A stretch of 64,000 bases of DNA from Baia soyae (GCF_004341445.1 NZ_SLXV01000002.1:62001-126000); one strand, 5' to 3'; counted from the first letter of the stretch, positions 34,136 to 41,750 are shown. A program made the numbers and translations. Notes: generated by a model from the sequence alone, not told the origin.

Positions 34136-34906
34136 TCATCTTCCGCGACGAATCAAAAAGGAGTCAACTGCCAGGCGATGCTCTTCCGTCTCCCAAAGCA
34201 ATCCACATTTCGTAGCCTCTCGTTCAAATAATTCGCTACTTGACGCACCCTTTTCTACTTGTTTCGCTAGCTGTTTGTAATGCCTGATTAGACTACAAGA
34301 AAGCTTCGTATATGGATGTAACCAATGATCAAATTGATCTTCAAACGATTTATCCTCTTCGTCTAGCAAAAAATCTACCATCCCCAGCTCCATTCCTTCT
34401 CTGGCAGAGTATCTTTTTCCACTTAATAAAATGTTCATCGCAGTGGAAGAACCTACTTTTTTCATCAATCGCGCTGCTCCACCCCAACCTGTCGTAATGC
34501 CAAGACGCACTTGAATCATACCGAGCGTCGCATGATCACTTGCGACAACCCAATCACAACTCATCGCGATTTCACATCCGCCTCCGACAGCAGGACCTTC
34601 GACCCTAGCAATCGTGAGCGCAGGTAGCTGATGAATACGTTCCAAGATCCCTCCCATTCGTTTCATAATCGGTTCTATCTCCGCACAAGTATGTAATTGA
34701 TGAAACTCCTCTAAATCTCCACCTGAGACAAATGCGTTTTTATCTCCTTGAAATACAATTATTTTGATCTGTGGATCTTGTTCCCACTCGGATAATAACT
34801 GCTCTAGTTCGCTCATCATCTGCTGGTTTACAGCATTTCGAACAGTTGGTCGATGAAATTGGACGATGGCAACATCACCCTTTTTATGGTACATTACAGT
34901 TTCCAT
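34136..34906 (-). CDS. Crotonase-family protein lacking both hydratase glutamates
   Basis: A 256-residue crotonase fold with both oxyanion stretches intact (AFVSGGDLEEF and EGPAVGGGCEIAMSCD). By alignment to enoyl-CoA hydratase, the two catalytic glutamates are replaced: the position in MIQVRLGITTGWGG holds Gln, and the position in STAMNILLSG holds Asn. It is therefore unlikely to be an ordinary hydratase. The TGWGGAARL stretch recalls (from memory) ethylmalonyl/methylmalonyl-CoA decarboxylase-like crotonases such as ECHDC1; an isomerase or thioesterase is also possible. It is divergent from the DUF2626 gene and apparently monocistronic. Confidence 0.8.
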   Translation of the reverse strand: METVMYHKKGDVAIVQFHRPTVRNAVNQQMMSELEQLLSEWEQDPQIKIIVFQGDKNAFVSGGDLEEFHQLHTCAEIEPIMKRMGGILERIHQLPALTIARVEGPAVGGGCEIAMSCDWVVASDHATLGMIQVRLGITTGWGGAARLMKKVGSSTAMNILLSGKRYSAREGMELGMVDFLLDEEDKSFEDQFDHWLHPYTKLSCSLIRHYKQLAKQVEKGASSSELFEREATKCGLLWETEEHRLAVDSFLIRRGR

Positions 34907-34930
34907 TTCTAAGCATCCTTTCTCTTTTGC

Positions 34931-34959
34931 TTGCGACTCATGAATGCAGTTAGTATAAT
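34931..34959 (+). promoter_or_regulatory. Sigma-A promoter for the DUF2626 gene
   Basis: TTGCGA (34931-34936) and TATAAT (34954-34959) are separated by 17 bases, about 70 bases before the start codon. Confidence 0.7.
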
Positions 34960-35030
34960 GTATTTGGTTATACTAGCTAAATCAAGATCATTACGAACAG
35001 CAAACCCATACATAGGAAGGAGTGGGGCTT

Positions 35031-35273
35031 GTGGATCGCATGTTTAAAGTATTAGGATTCTGGGCGTTTATCATTGCTATCATGTTCTTAGCAGGTGGCC
35101 ATCATTTTCAAATTCCCGCAATCCTATTCTTCGTGCAAGCACTGCTATTTTATATCTTCGGTGCTATGAAACTTACCGAAAAAACCTACATGTACTTATT
35201 TGGCGGTTATATGTTTATCTCTTTCGTCGGCATGGTTTGGTATGCAAACTTTATGATGAAAATGCCAGCTTAA
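35031..35273 (+). CDS. yqgY: DUF2626 small membrane protein (YqgY)
   Basis: An 80-residue protein with about three hydrophobic segments (VLGFWAFIIAIMFLAG, IPAILFFVQALLFYIFGAM, MYLFGGYMFISFVGMVWYANF) and almost no soluble part. The opening MDRMFKVLGFW is typical of the YqgY family in Bacillales, whose function is unknown. I use the GTG at 35031, eight bases after AGGAAGGAG, rather than an in-frame GTG three codons upstream that overlaps that ribosome site. yqgX lies nearby, as in B. subtilis. It has its own promoter and terminator. Confidence 0.85.
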   Translation: MDRMFKVLGFWAFIIAIMFLAGGHHFQIPAILFFVQALLFYIFGAMKLTEKTYMYLFGGYMFISFVGMVWYANFMMKMPA

Positions 35274-35285
35274 CAAGTACAAAGC

Positions 35286-35322
35286 GGCCAACTGGGGAAT
35301 TCTCCTTAGTTGGCTTTTTTTG
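35286..35322 (+). terminator. Terminator after yqgY
   Basis: GCCAACT (35287-35293) pairs with AGTTGGC (35308-35314), followed by a run of T. Confidence 0.85.
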
Positions 35323-35328
35323 TGTGCT

Positions 35329-36444
35329 CTACCTTGTATCTTTCGTCTGTACAAGCACTTGAAACGCTTCCCCCATCCACTGCGGGTGAACTAACTGCTT
35401 AATCGCTCGCCTTGTTTTTTCAGCTGGGGAAAATGGATCGGGAGTAGGAGATGGCATCAACTCCAAAATCCCTTGTTTGATTAAAAATTCGGACTGTAGC
35501 TGATGCGATATCGTCTTTAAACCATACTTTTCTCCCCATTGTTTGAGGGAATCAAAATGTACATGTGAAGTTAGATCTACTTCTCCTACTCTATCCGGGA
35601 GATGAGAAACAATCTGGTGCTCATGATAGCCCCGAATCGTTCCGTGGTAGCGAAAATCGGCATACAGCTCGTCCATGGACACTCCGTAATCAATGGTAAA
35701 AATAGATCCCGAATTCATCCATGTGGAGAGAGTTTGTAGCCATTTGTTAGCGAGAAGGTTCATTTCGACCCGTTGCCCTACCTGAGAGGGAATGGGAAGC
35801 TCTTGGACAGCATGAAACAGCTCTTCCGATGAACAATCTCCTAACTCCTCTATCCATTCTCCATTATCCTCCCGAATGTACACTTCTAGCCATCTCATTC
35901 CATCCCATTCCAAAAGATGAACCGGAAACGCATCTACTAATTCATTGCTATATAAAATCGTGTATTCTCCCGGCTCAATCTCTTCTACTTTTTCACACCA
36001 ATTGATTGGATACGGACTCATCGGTTGTAAACGCTCTTGTTGAATCCGCCTATGCTCGCTACTTGTCTCGACTAAATAGATCTCAAGCTCATCAGAAGAG
36101 ACCTCAAATCCGTCCAGAGCTCGGATGACTTGCTCCATGAGGCGACCATCTCCTGCCCCCATCTCAACTAATTTCCAGACAGAACTTTTTGACACTTGAC
36201 TTGATCGCCATTTACCTACTTCGTTTCGAAACGCCTTTGCCAGCACAGTCCCATAAACATCACCCACGTGAGCATTGGTGTAAAAGTCACCTTTCTTTCC
36301 TAACTTTACACGATTCTGAGAATAGTAACCCCACTTAGGATGATAAAGGGATATATCCATAAAGTGTTGATAGGAAATGTGCTGTTTCGGATGTTCTTTG
36401 ATCTTGGCTACGATCTCTTTTTTTAAACACTCCACTGTATCCAC
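35329..36444 (-). CDS. MidA/DUF185-family SAM-dependent methyltransferase
   Basis: A 371-residue protein of the MidA (NDUFAF7-like) family, homologous to the mitochondrial complex I assembly methyltransferase. Visible family features are YQHFMDISLYHPKWGYYSQNRVKLGKKGDFYTNAHVGDVYG at the N-terminus, the SAM-binding VEMGAGDGRLMEQVI, ILYSNELVDAFPVHLLEW, and FTIDYGVSMDELYADFRYHGTIRGYHEHQ. In bacteria the target is unknown. The start is GTG (36442-36444) after GAGGAG. It is followed leftward by the convergent yqgY terminator. Confidence 0.9.
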   Translation of the reverse strand: MDTVECLKKEIVAKIKEHPKQHISYQHFMDISLYHPKWGYYSQNRVKLGKKGDFYTNAHVGDVYGTVLAKAFRNEVGKWRSSQVSKSSVWKLVEMGAGDGRLMEQVIRALDGFEVSSDELEIYLVETSSEHRRIQQERLQPMSPYPINWCEKVEEIEPGEYTILYSNELVDAFPVHLLEWDGMRWLEVYIREDNGEWIEELGDCSSEELFHAVQELPIPSQVGQRVEMNLLANKWLQTLSTWMNSGSIFTIDYGVSMDELYADFRYHGTIRGYHEHQIVSHLPDRVGEVDLTSHVHFDSLKQWGEKYGLKTISHQLQSEFLIKQGILELMPSPTPDPFSPAEKTRRAIKQLVHPQWMGEAFQVLVQTKDTR

Positions 36445-36469
36445 TCGTTCTTCTCCTCTCCAATCAAAC

Positions 36470-36500
36470 AGAAAAGAGTGAACTTATTTGCCCACTCTCT
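36470..36500 (-). terminator. Terminator after the rhodanese gene
   Basis: AGAGTG (36475-36480) pairs with CACTCT (36493-36498), followed by TTTTCTGTTT on the minus strand. Confidence 0.6.
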
Positions 36501-36528
36501 GCCAAATCTTATTTAATCGATGACTCCA

Positions 36529-36843
36529 TTACTCCACAGGCCCTGCCCAGTCTAACATGCCACCTTTTAAATTAAATAGATGAGTATATCCGTGATCTGC
36601 TAATACTTCTGCGGCGTAGACGCTACGCACACCACTCCGACAGACTAGAAGGATATTTTGCTCTTTAAATCCCTTTAATTCCTCTTGACGTTGCTCCATT
36701 TGATCGAGAGGGATATGAAGCGTACCGGGAATATGTCCACCTTCATATTCTTCTATCGTCCGAACATCCACCCATACATAACGATCTTTCTCTTCCTGAT
36801 ACCGATTACTTACTTCACTCGCTTCTATATCCTGATAACTCAT
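36529..36843 (-). CDS. Single-domain rhodanese
   Basis: A 104-residue sulfurtransferase domain. It has VWVDVRTIEEYEGGHIPGTLHIP and the active-site loop LLVCRSGVRSVYAAEVL with the catalytic cysteine in C-R-S-G-V-R-S, then FNLKGGMLDW. It lies directly downstream of a resA-ccdA-tlpA redox group and probably shares its transcript, suggesting a role in sulfur or thiol handling. The specific sulfur acceptor is unknown. Confidence 0.9.
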   Translation of the reverse strand: MSYQDIEASEVSNRYQEEKDRYVWVDVRTIEEYEGGHIPGTLHIPLDQMEQRQEELKGFKEQNILLVCRSGVRSVYAAEVLADHGYTHLFNLKGGMLDWAGPVE

Positions 36844-36857
36844 ATAAATACCTCCAC

Positions 36858-37385
36858 CTACTTTTTGGGCAAAATTTCATTTATATACGCTTCTAATTGC
36901 GCCAAATTTAATTCTCCCATGTTTTGTCTCGCTACAATTCCTTTTTCATCGATAAAGAAAGTACTTGGAATCGGGCCCACACGGTACAAACGAGTAACAT
37001 CTTTATCTGGATCCAGCCAGACAGGGAAGCTCAGATTGTACGATTTCATAAAGGAGTGAACGGCTACATCACTTTCTCCCACATTTACCGCTACAATTTC
37101 AAAGCCCTTGTCCTGATACTTTTTATATACTTGCTCCATCGCTGGCATCTCTGCTTTACATGGCTCACACCACGTACCCCAGAAATTTAACATAACTCCT
37201 TTTCCTTTTAGATCACTCAGCGACATTTTTTTGTCATCCAGTGTCGTCAAAGTAAAGTTGGGAGATACATCCCCTCTATCTGGTTGCTTCCCGCCGCTAC
37301 TCATCTGATAAATTGTATAACCTACCATCACAATTAAGACTACAAAAATAAGCCGGCGTACCCAGTATCTTGTTTTCTTGTTCAT
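36858..37385 (-). CDS. resA: Membrane-anchored thiol-disulfide oxidoreductase ResA
   Basis: About 175 residues. One N-terminal transmembrane anchor (LIFVVLIVMVGYTIYQM) is followed by an extracytoplasmic thioredoxin-like domain with the active site FWGTWCEPCKAEMP (C-E-P-C, as in B. subtilis ResA), the family insert, and the cis-proline region VGPIPSTFFID. ResA reduces the haem-binding cysteines of apocytochrome c. I choose the ATG at 37383-37385, five bases after AGGTGA. The gene follows ccdA, which would supply electrons. Confidence 0.9.
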   Translation of the reverse strand: MNKKTRYWVRRLIFVVLIVMVGYTIYQMSSGGKQPDRGDVSPNFTLTTLDDKKMSLSDLKGKGVMLNFWGTWCEPCKAEMPAMEQVYKKYQDKGFEIVAVNVGESDVAVHSFMKSYNLSFPVWLDPDKDVTRLYRVGPIPSTFFIDEKGIVARQNMGELNLAQLEAYINEILPKK

Positions 37386-37401
37386 CTCACTCACCTGCTA
37401 G

Positions 37402-38121
37402 TTAGAATCCTTGGAAGCCCGTCCACTTAATAAGATATTGAGTAATCCAAGTCAATTTATCAAAGTAAAGCAACAAACCGAAGACAATCATCACATATCC
37501 ACCAATTTTCATGATTCGCTCTGAATACTTGAGAATCCAGCGTGTTTTCCCTACAAAGAAGGCCATGATAAAAAATGGAATCGCAAAGCCAACCGTATAT
37601 AAAGTTGTGTAAAATAGCGCTCTTTCAGGCTCACTCGAAGCAAGTCCCAAAACTCCGCCTAAAATCGGTCCTAGGCAAGGAGTCCACCCAGCCGAATACC
37701 CAAATCCAATCAAAAACGAACTTAGATAGCTAACTCGTTTCGTGGAAATGGTAAGCTTCTTCTCTTTCATCAAAAATTTGGGTTGAAAAATTCCCGACAT
37801 AAAAAGCCCCATAACCACCATTAAGATCGCGCTTAGCATCCGAATCGTCTCTTTATAGGATACGAATACTTCACCAATCCAGCTCACCGTAAAGCCTAAC
37901 GCATAAAAGATTAACGAAAATCCCAACAAAAAGAAGAATGTGTGGGTCATCGTCAAGCGAATCATCTCTTTACTGCGCCCTTCCCCACGAATTTGTGTTA
38001 CCGAAATCCCTGTTATATACGACAGATAGGATGGATAAAGGGGTAAACAACACGGTGAGATAAATGATAAAAAACCCGCTGCAAAAGCCAACCAAGCTGT
38101 TACATTTACGGCTACGTCCAC
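37402..38121 (-). CDS. ccdA: Cytochrome c biogenesis protein CcdA
   Basis: A 239-residue polytopic protein with about six helices that moves reducing equivalents across the membrane. Conserved cysteines are in FISPCCLPLYPSYLSYITG (helix 1) and SAGWTPCLGPILGG (helix 4). Together with the flanking ResA and TlpA-like thioredoxins it forms a complete transmembrane reduction chain for cytochrome c maturation, or for spore cortex synthesis as with B. subtilis CcdA-StoA. Confidence 0.94.
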   Translation of the reverse strand: MDVAVNVTAWLAFAAGFLSFISPCCLPLYPSYLSYITGISVTQIRGEGRSKEMIRLTMTHTFFFLLGFSLIFYALGFTVSWIGEVFVSYKETIRMLSAILMVVMGLFMSGIFQPKFLMKEKKLTISTKRVSYLSSFLIGFGYSAGWTPCLGPILGGVLGLASSEPERALFYTTLYTVGFAIPFFIMAFFVGKTRWILKYSERIMKIGGYVMIVFGLLLYFDKLTWITQYLIKWTGFQGF

Positions 38122-38146
38122 TTCTCTCTCCCCATCTCATAATTCT

Positions 38147-38719
38147 CTAATTAAGATACTGCTTCTTCAAACGTGCGAATTTTTGTTCGTCAATTGGGCC
38201 CGGTTGAAAATAAAGAATCTTTCCTTTCGCATCAACCAACACTTGCGTCGGAACCCCGCTAATCTGATATTGAGTAGCAATTCCCTTCTCATTTTGCTTC
38301 GGTTGATCTAAATAAATGGGCATCGTAAGCTTGTAATTCATCACAAAGCCCTGTATATCTTCGATGTCATCTCCCGAAGTTAAATTTAACAGGACAAAAT
38401 TAACATCATCTTTATGCGTTTGATACATTTTTTGAATGTCTGGTGCCTCATTTTTACAGGGACCACACCAAGAAGCCCAAAAGTTGATGTAAGTAGGCTT
38501 TCCGTTGGTTTCATACAACTCTTTTTTCTCACCTTTCAGCGATTGAGTGATGAAATTAGGAGCACAGTCCCCAGGCTTAATCCCAACTGTGCCTTCGCAT
38601 AATGCTTTTTTGGGTGAAGTAGGTGAGCTTTGTTCCTTGGACGTGGAAAAGTTATATACCAAAGTCCCGATAATCGCTAACGCAATCAATACCACAATAA
38701 AGCGATTCCGTTTTTCCAT
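38147..38719 (-). CDS. TlpA/ResA-like membrane-anchored thioredoxin
   Basis: About 190 residues. A transmembrane anchor (FIVVLIALAIIGTLVYNF) is followed by a Ser/Pro/Lys linker and a thioredoxin domain with the active site FWASWCGPCKNEAP and ISGVPTQVLVD. Unusually, two extra cysteines lie just before the domain (LCEGTVGIKPGDCAPNF), which could form a second disulfide. It is a paralogue of the ResA two genes downstream and may be the StoA-like partner of CcdA. The start is ATG 38717-38719, after AAAGGTGG. Confidence 0.88.
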   Translation of the reverse strand: MEKRNRFIVVLIALAIIGTLVYNFSTSKEQSSPTSPKKALCEGTVGIKPGDCAPNFITQSLKGEKKELYETNGKPTYINFWASWCGPCKNEAPDIQKMYQTHKDDVNFVLLNLTSGDDIEDIQGFVMNYKLTMPIYLDQPKQNEKGIATQYQISGVPTQVLVDAKGKILYFQPGPIDEQKFARLKKQYLN

Positions 38720-38740
38720 CTTTACCACCTTTTTCTACCA

Positions 38741-39373
38741 TTATCCTGCGATAAAAGGGTTATGGTTACGTTCCCTTTCAATTGTCGTCTCAGGTCCATG
38801 ACCACTGTACACAACGGTTTGATCAGGAAGTTCCATTAACTTTCCTTTTATCGAACGAATGAGCGTTTTATGATCCCCACCGTATAGGTCGGTTCGACCA
38901 ATCGAATCACGAAATAGGGCATCACCGCTAAATACATGGGCGCCATCGTAAAAGCTAATACTGCCTGGCGAATGCCCTGGTGTATACAACACCTTAAATT
39001 GAAACCCAGCAATCTGTAGGGTTTCACCGCCAACTAATATATGTTCGGCTGGACGAGCTGTCAGCTTCGGCATCATAGGCCATCTTCCCGATCCATTCTT
39101 CATCGGATCTGCTAGCCAGTCCTCTTCTTTCTTATGTATGTATACAGACGCACCCGTATGAGTACGAACTTCCTCTACGCCGCCCATATGATCAAAATGT
39201 GCATGGGTAAGCAAGATAGCTTCAATTGTTACATGTAGTTTCTTAATCCTTTGTAGTAACTGATCTGGATACATTCCTGGATCAAAAACGACTCCTTTTT
39301 GAGTCTGAGAATCGTATACGAGATACGCATTTGTCATAACAGGACCAAGTTCAAACATTTCTACATTCATCAT
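38741..39373 (-). CDS. yqgX: Metallo-beta-lactamase-fold hydrolase (YqgX-like)
   Basis: A 211-residue MBL-fold hydrolase resembling glyoxalase II. Metal motif THAHFDHMGG (H-x-H-x-D-H), third histidine TPGHSPGSI, bridging aspartate FSGDALFRDSIGRTDL, and final histidine YSGHGPETTI are all present. The ATG at 39371-39373 follows GAGGAGGGAG; in-frame codons further upstream would have no ribosome site. It matches YqgX, implicated in methylglyoxal or bacillithiol-conjugate hydrolysis; the substrate is inferred. Confidence 0.9.
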   Translation of the reverse strand: MMNVEMFELGPVMTNAYLVYDSQTQKGVVFDPGMYPDQLLQRIKKLHVTIEAILLTHAHFDHMGGVEEVRTHTGASVYIHKKEEDWLADPMKNGSGRWPMMPKLTARPAEHILVGGETLQIAGFQFKVLYTPGHSPGSISFYDGAHVFSGDALFRDSIGRTDLYGGDHKTLIRSIKGKLMELPDQTVVYSGHGPETTIERERNHNPFIAG

Positions 39374-39497
39374 AGGATCCAACTCCCTCCTCTGACATTG
39401 TACTAAAACCATTCTATTCAGCAAAGAGGACAAGACATACTTCTTTTTAATTTGGGCAATCTAATGAACAAAGTTTGTTTGAAAGGATGATCGTTTT

Positions 39498-40091
39498 ATG
39501 AACAGAGGAACATTTCGACTCATTAGCAGTTTCGCCATTACGGCTTTATTTATAACGATTGCAACTGGATGTAATCAGGATAACAAGCCACCTTCCAACG
39601 ATGCCAGCCCAAAGGCCCAAAATATAAGCTATAAACAAACCGCCCCCGACACATCCCTATCTACCAAGCAAGACAGAGTGAAAAATGATTCTGACCATCT
39701 TGTTCAATTGGCCAAACAAGTGCCTCAAGTCAAAGAAGCAAATGCGATCTCACTGGGAAAATATGCCGTTGTCGCTATTGATGTAAATCCCGATCTAGAC
39801 AGTGCTCGCGTTGGCACGGTCAAATACGCAGTGGCCCAGGCACTACGAGATGATCCACAAGGAAAATCAGCGCTCGTAACAGCTGATGTTGATTTATTAC
39901 ATCGCATTAAAAAGATGAATGAAGAAATCAGACAAGGTCGCCCCATTGCCGGTATTATGAATGAACTAGGTGCCATCGTCGCCCGAATCGCTCCCCAGCC
40001 TTCAAACGAAGTAAAAAAGCGTGAACGTGATGAAACGAAACAAGATCGTAGAGATACGAATCAATCTCCTTCAGGTGAAAGAGGACACTAG
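39498..40091 (+). CDS. ylaJ: YhcN/YlaJ-family sporulation lipoprotein
   Basis: A 197-residue lipoprotein. The signal peptide ends in the lipobox IATGC (Cys25), followed by a disordered segment and the YhcN/YlaJ domain (about 65-160): LVQLAKQVPQVKEANAISLGKYAVVAIDVNPD and YAVAQALRDDPQGKSALVTADVDLLHRI. The C-terminal 30 residues are charged (KKRERDETKQDRRD). Homologues are spore inner-membrane or coat-associated lipoproteins. Its neighbour ylaI supports the YlaJ assignment. Confidence 0.88.
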   Translation: MNRGTFRLISSFAITALFITIATGCNQDNKPPSNDASPKAQNISYKQTAPDTSLSTKQDRVKNDSDHLVQLAKQVPQVKEANAISLGKYAVVAIDVNPDLDSARVGTVKYAVAQALRDDPQGKSALVTADVDLLHRIKKMNEEIRQGRPIAGIMNELGAIVARIAPQPSNEVKKRERDETKQDRRDTNQSPSGERGH

Positions 40092-40163
40092 AGACTCTCT
40101 ATTTGTTTGACGGTTCATTTGCGGTATAATAGAGATATCTCGATATGTAAGGAAGTACCCACT

Positions 40164-40433
40164 ATGAAAATCATTTGTATCCTATGTGAACAACGATTCG
40201 AGCCAGATCGGCGTCAAAAACATAAATTGCGAAAGCATCCTCATATGATTCAAATTTGTCCTGACTGTCACAGTCGCATTTCCGAACAGGTGGAGGAGCG
40301 AGAAAAATTACTACCTCCTCCTGAGCGAGTAAGTACTCGTGTTTTTGCGGGTAGGAGAAATCGTTCGAGATGGAAGAGTGCTAGTAAAGCTCTTGACAAC
40401 GATTTGTCAGCCAAACGGGCAGATAGTATATAG
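40164..40433 (+). CDS. ylaI: YlaI-like zinc-ribbon protein (DUF2197)
   Basis: An 89-residue protein. Two CxxC pairs, CILC (about residues 5-8) and CPDC (about 33-36), form a zinc ribbon in the first 40 residues, followed by a basic tail. The start MKIICILCEQRF (ATG 40164) follows AAGGAAGT and is preferred to an in-frame start 19 codons upstream that would place coding sequence in the intergenic region. It is of unknown function; ylaI-ylaJ adjacency is conserved in Bacillus. Confidence 0.82.
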   Translation: MKIICILCEQRFEPDRRQKHKLRKHPHMIQICPDCHSRISEQVEEREKLLPPPERVSTRVFAGRRNRSRWKSASKALDNDLSAKRADSI

Positions 40434-40442
40434 GTATATAAA

Positions 40443-40487
40443 GAAGCCTTCTCTAGGGGATATTCCCGTAGAGAAGGCTTCTTTATT
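40443..40487. terminator. Bidirectional terminator after ylaI
   Basis: GAAGCCTTCTCTA with TAGAGAAGGCTTC, extended inward by GGG/CCC, followed by TTTATTG on the plus side. It is one of the strongest hairpins in the window. Confidence 0.9.
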
Positions 40488-40508
40488 GTTTATCTTCAAT
40501 TAGACACT

Positions 40509-40781
40509 TTATGTATTGTATCGTGGTTCTGCTTGGATCTGTTGGATGAGTAGCTCTGCTTGATCGAAGCGATATGATTTCGTGTGTGTGGATCCTTCTT
40601 GCTCATATGTAACTTGGTAATAATCCTTCGTTTTTTCAAACAAGAGATTTTCTACTCCGTGGTCCTCTTTTAGCATGTCTGTGAAGAATTGAACGGTGTC
40701 TTTTGCAGATCGGTCGCTGGAACGGTTTTTGGCTACGATGCTGATTTGGAGCCAGTTGTCTAGGGCATCTTCTAGGCGCAT
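40509..40781 (-). CDS. Hypothetical 90-residue protein
   Basis: A small acidic soluble protein (MRLEDALDNWLQISIVAKNRSSDRSAKDTVQFF to AEPRYNT). I do not recognise the family. Predicted pattern is helix-strand-strand-helix: an N-terminal amphipathic helix, a middle with VENLLFEKTKDYYQVTYEQEG, and a C-terminal helix DQAELLIQQIQ. A GGAGATCACC-type ribosome site precedes the ATG. It lies beside the repeat region, in an otherwise yla-type neighbourhood. Confidence 0.7.
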   Translation of the reverse strand: MRLEDALDNWLQISIVAKNRSSDRSAKDTVQFFTDMLKEDHGVENLLFEKTKDYYQVTYEQEGSTHTKSYRFDQAELLIQQIQAEPRYNT

Positions 40782-40840
40782 AGTGGTGATCTCCTTTTAT
40801 TTTTCTAAAGAGTGAAACTTTTTTGGGGTGGTTGGTAGAG

Positions 40841-41060
40841 CGAATGCATCGGGGCATGTATCTGACCACAACTCAAATAGTGAGCCCGCAAAGATGTGGA
40901 AAAGCAAGTCCGCTCCGTCCTTCTTCACTTCGGGCAAGTGGCAAAACTCGCGAAGAACACGCTCAAACATTGCCACAAAACGCCCTTGCTTCGAAGCACT
41001 ACGCTAAGCAGGCTCACTAACATCGCTTTGGTCAGATACATTGCCCCTGATACATTTTCG
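40841..41060. repeat. Structured element copy 1 (about 200-220 nt)
   Basis: The ends pair: GGGGCATGTATCTGACCA (40851-40868) with TGGTCAGATACATTGCCCC (41029-41047), one bulged base, and further outward pairing of 40841-40850 with 41048-41060. Nested helices: TAGTGAGCC (40878-40886) with GGCTCACTA (41011-41019), GGGC (40932-40935) with GCCC (40982-40985), and GTGGCAA (40938-40944) with TTGCCAC (40970-40976). The apical loop contains ACTCGC and GCTCAAACA. No convincing gene overlaps. The copy at 41235 shares the loops and core but uses different paired bases. Confidence 0.8.
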
Positions 41061-41234
41061 ATTACTGAGTTGTTAATAGGATAAAAACAGGCCAGAAAAA
41101 AGAAAGAACGAAAAAGACAAAAATAAGACGGAAAATAGGATGGAAACAAAAATGGAAGAGAAGAAGAAGCTCTCTATATACTCTACCACTCTCTACTGAG
41201 CAAGTCTGTTTGATGGATGTGGATTAGGGGGAAA
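41048..41234. other. Spacer between the two inverted copies
   Basis: About 187 bases. The stretch 41079-41170 is strikingly purine-rich on the plus strand (runs of A with G and few pyrimidines). I found no ORF, terminator or clear promoter in it. Confidence 0.5.
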
Positions 41235-41432
41235 GGAGAGTCTGTCTGTTCGATTACGGCGATGTTAGCGATCCTACCTAGCGAAGTTTTCCGTAGTGTA
41301 GGGCGTTTTGGTGCAACATGTTTGAGCGTTCTTTGCGAGTTTTGCACCTGCCCGAGCGGAGGAGGACGTAGCGGACTTCCCCACTTCTCTGCTGGATCGG
41401 TATTGAGCAGTAAGCGAACAGATAGACTCTCC
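41235..41432. repeat. Structured element copy 2, inverted relative to copy 1
   Basis: The ends pair: GGAGAGTCTGTCTGTTCG (41235-41252) with CGAACAGATAGACTCTCC (41415-41432), all pairs if one G-U is allowed. Read on the minus strand it aligns with copy 1: AAGTCCGCT, CGTCCT, CTCGGGCA, AAAACTCGC, AAGAAC, GCTCAAACAT, AAAACGCCCT and CTAACATCGC are shared. Helices are preserved but with changed bases: GGTGCAA/TTGCACC (41349-41343, 41316-41310) and CGATCC/GGATCG (41399-41394, 41274-41269). Confidence 0.8.
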
Positions 41433-41477
41433 GGCCCTCGATCATTCAACCACCAGCCTTACTCAATCCTTACTTCC

Positions 41478-41750
41478 CTAACTCTTCGACTCATTCCTCT
41501 TACTAATCGTCAACCGAACCTTCGTCACCACAATCAACACAACCGTAATCAACAACGCTTGTACCATCGGAAACCGTAATACTTGCATCACCGTAATCAC
41601 AAAACAGCCGATAGCCAAAAATAGATAAACCAATAGATTTTTGCGAAGTGACAATCTAGTCGCAAAGGTAGACTGATAAATAATAGCAGTCAAAACGAAG
41701 ATAATCACATAGAGCGCCGGAAAATGTAAGGTACTAATCCAATCAAACAC
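41478..41750 (-). CDS. ylaH: YlaH-like membrane protein
   Basis: A 90-residue protein with three hydrophobic segments (ALYVIIFVLTAIIYQSTF, LLVYLFLAIGCFVITVMQVL, MVQALLITVVLIVVTKV) and a basic C-terminal tail (RLTISKRNESKS). It fits the YlaH family of Bacillales by size, topology and the yla context (ylaI and ylaJ are about 1.5 kb away). Start is GTG (41748-41750) after AGGAATA-type ribosome site. It lies 11 bases downstream of nfo and is probably cotranscribed with it. Confidence 0.75.
   Translation of the reverse strand: MFDWISTLHFPALYVIIFVLTAIIYQSTFATRLSLRKNLLVYLFLAIGCFVITVMQVLRFPMVQALLITVVLIVVTKVRLTISKRNESKS

Noticed and set aside
40823-41149. Frames of 62-74 codons across element copy 1
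   Set aside because: Short, overlapping in several frames, without ribosome sites, and explained by the GC-rich structured repeat.
40841-41432. Possible CRISPR array
   Set aside because: Only two inverted, diverged copies exist; there are no short direct repeats with regular spacers and no cas genes.
41183-41579. Frames of 88 and 120 codons across element copy 2
   Set aside because: They run through the paired arms of the structured element in both directions and into ylaH. Their products are Arg/Ser/Leu-rich with no known motif.
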